DNA of 64,000 nucleotides from Chloracidobacterium sp. (GTDB lineage: Bacteria > Acidobacteriota > Blastocatellia > Pyrinomonadales > Pyrinomonadaceae), in the NCBI GenBank assembly GCA_016712045.1, contig JADJRV010000005.1:1-64000 (forward strand), given 5' to 3'. The notes beneath the pieces are model-generated. The model did no database searches, had not been told where the DNA came from, and saw nothing but the letters and a program-made list of their open reading frames with translations. The first letter of the stretch is position 1. Every line of letters starts with the position of its first letter. Below, in pieces: positions 63,643 to 64,000 of the stretch. The position numbers and the translations under genes were made by a program.

Positions 63643-64000
63643 ATGAAAAATCTCGTTAGAGGAGGCGCCGTCCTATCAGTTTTGGCGTTGTTCGTAGCAT
63701 TTATCTACGCACAAACCAAAACCATGGGGAACGACCTCATTATAGCGAATGATTCGCTTACACAAATCGAAAATAATTTAGTTGATACTACAGTCGTCGA
63801 TAATATAGTTGGTAATAATTTAGTTAATACAGTCAGTGCCGACGACGAAAAGAAATTGGTCAAGAAAACCGGTTCGAGTACAGCAGCCGGAGCAGGAGCA
63901 AGCCGCGGTGCTTTTACAGCGACCGCATATTGCCTACAGGGACGCACCGCAATGGGCCATGGCGTACGCCGCGGCATCATCGCAGCCGACCCTAGAGTGT
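63643..64000 (+). CDS. exported 3D-domain protein (partial)
   Basis: At least 119 residues, running past the window edge. Signal peptide (GGAVLSVLALFVAFIYAQ), an Asn/Val-rich low-complexity linker (residues about 35-70) and then FTATAYCLQGRTAMGHGVRRGIIAADPRV, the 3D domain found in MltA-like lytic transglycosylases and Rpf-type hydrolases. Probably acts on the cell wall; the remaining catalytic Asp residues lie outside the window. ATG at 63643 preceded by GGAGAATGAAG. Confidence 0.8.
   Translation, partial: MKNLVRGGAVLSVLALFVAFIYAQTKTMGNDLIIANDSLTQIENNLVDTTVVDNIVGNNLVNTVSADDEKKLVKKTGSSTAAGAGASRGAFTATAYCLQGRTAMGHGVRRGIIAADPRV

Noticed and set aside
1..64000. CRISPR arrays, rRNA genes, complete prophage or classical IS elements
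   Set aside because: No regular repeat-spacer structure, no rRNA-like sequence, no transposase or capsid/terminase-large gene was seen in any frame.

Overview
The window looks like a chromosomal piece of a Gram-negative, respiratory, heterotrophic bacterium with a very rich complement of c-type cytochromes. Protein-level similarity as I recognise it (system II cytochrome maturation, a DmsE/MtrA-MtrB pair, a three-gene succinate dehydrogenase, a urate operon, and intergenic repeats of the 'aaccacagataaacacgga' kind) points to Acidobacteriota, perhaps Blastocatellia. That placement is inference; no rRNA is present.

Layout. 1-4.8 kb (minus): a quinol-oxidising Rieske/cytochrome b complex with a multihaem cytochrome c and an unusual FAD oxidoreductase-ferredoxin subunit, cut by the window edge. 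4.9-5.9 kb: moaA. 6.0-12.9 kb: a foreign, phage- or satellite-like integrated island (DUF6788 protein, helicase, TOPRIM protein, AlpA-like regulator, small unknowns, tyrosine integrase) abutting a 3' tRNA-Thr fragment. 13.1-17.5 kb: small membrane protein, UspA, PAS hybrid histidine kinase and NtrC-type regulator. 17.5-21.3 kb: cytochrome c maturation (TPR protein, CcsA/ResC, ResB). 21.5-31.4 kb: six c-type cytochromes with 46 haem-binding motifs in total, plus an MtrB-type outer-membrane barrel, together forming a plausible extracellular electron transfer route. 31.5-32.6 kb: a CRP/FNR regulator whose predicted recognition sequence (GTGA-N6-TCAC) occurs in front of several of these units. 32.8-37.4 kb: DUF5335 protein, GCS2-CBS ligase, M14 peptidase-like protein and a tandem UspA. 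37.4-42.8 kb: a urate to ureidoglycolate operon (allB-alc-uraD-uraH-uox plus a CitE-like aldolase). 42.9-64 kb: mostly housekeeping genes (malQ, sdhCAB, YegP-like, NamZ-like, MoaD-like plus beta-propeller, HerA-like ATPase, hppA, carA, lepB, ECF sigma, saccharopine dehydrogenase-like, PilZ, 3D-domain protein).

How it may work together (inference): quinol is oxidised by the Rieske complex, by an ImcH/CymA-like NapC-family cytochrome or by a CbcL-like nonahaem-cytochrome b protein; periplasmic and membrane multihaem cytochromes pass electrons to the MtrA/DmsE-MtrB conduit. ResB/CcsA attach the haems. The CRP/FNR protein and a sigma-54 circuit (NtrC-like regulator, hybrid kinase, sigma-54-type promoters before a cytochrome c and a UspA gene) look like the switches.

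A major caveat: about 25 genes are interrupted by single-base frameshifts while their conserved motifs stay intact in the alternate frames. The density is highest in the first 6 kb. Consensus sequencing error is the simplest explanation, so I annotate these as one gene each and give the approximate shift positions.
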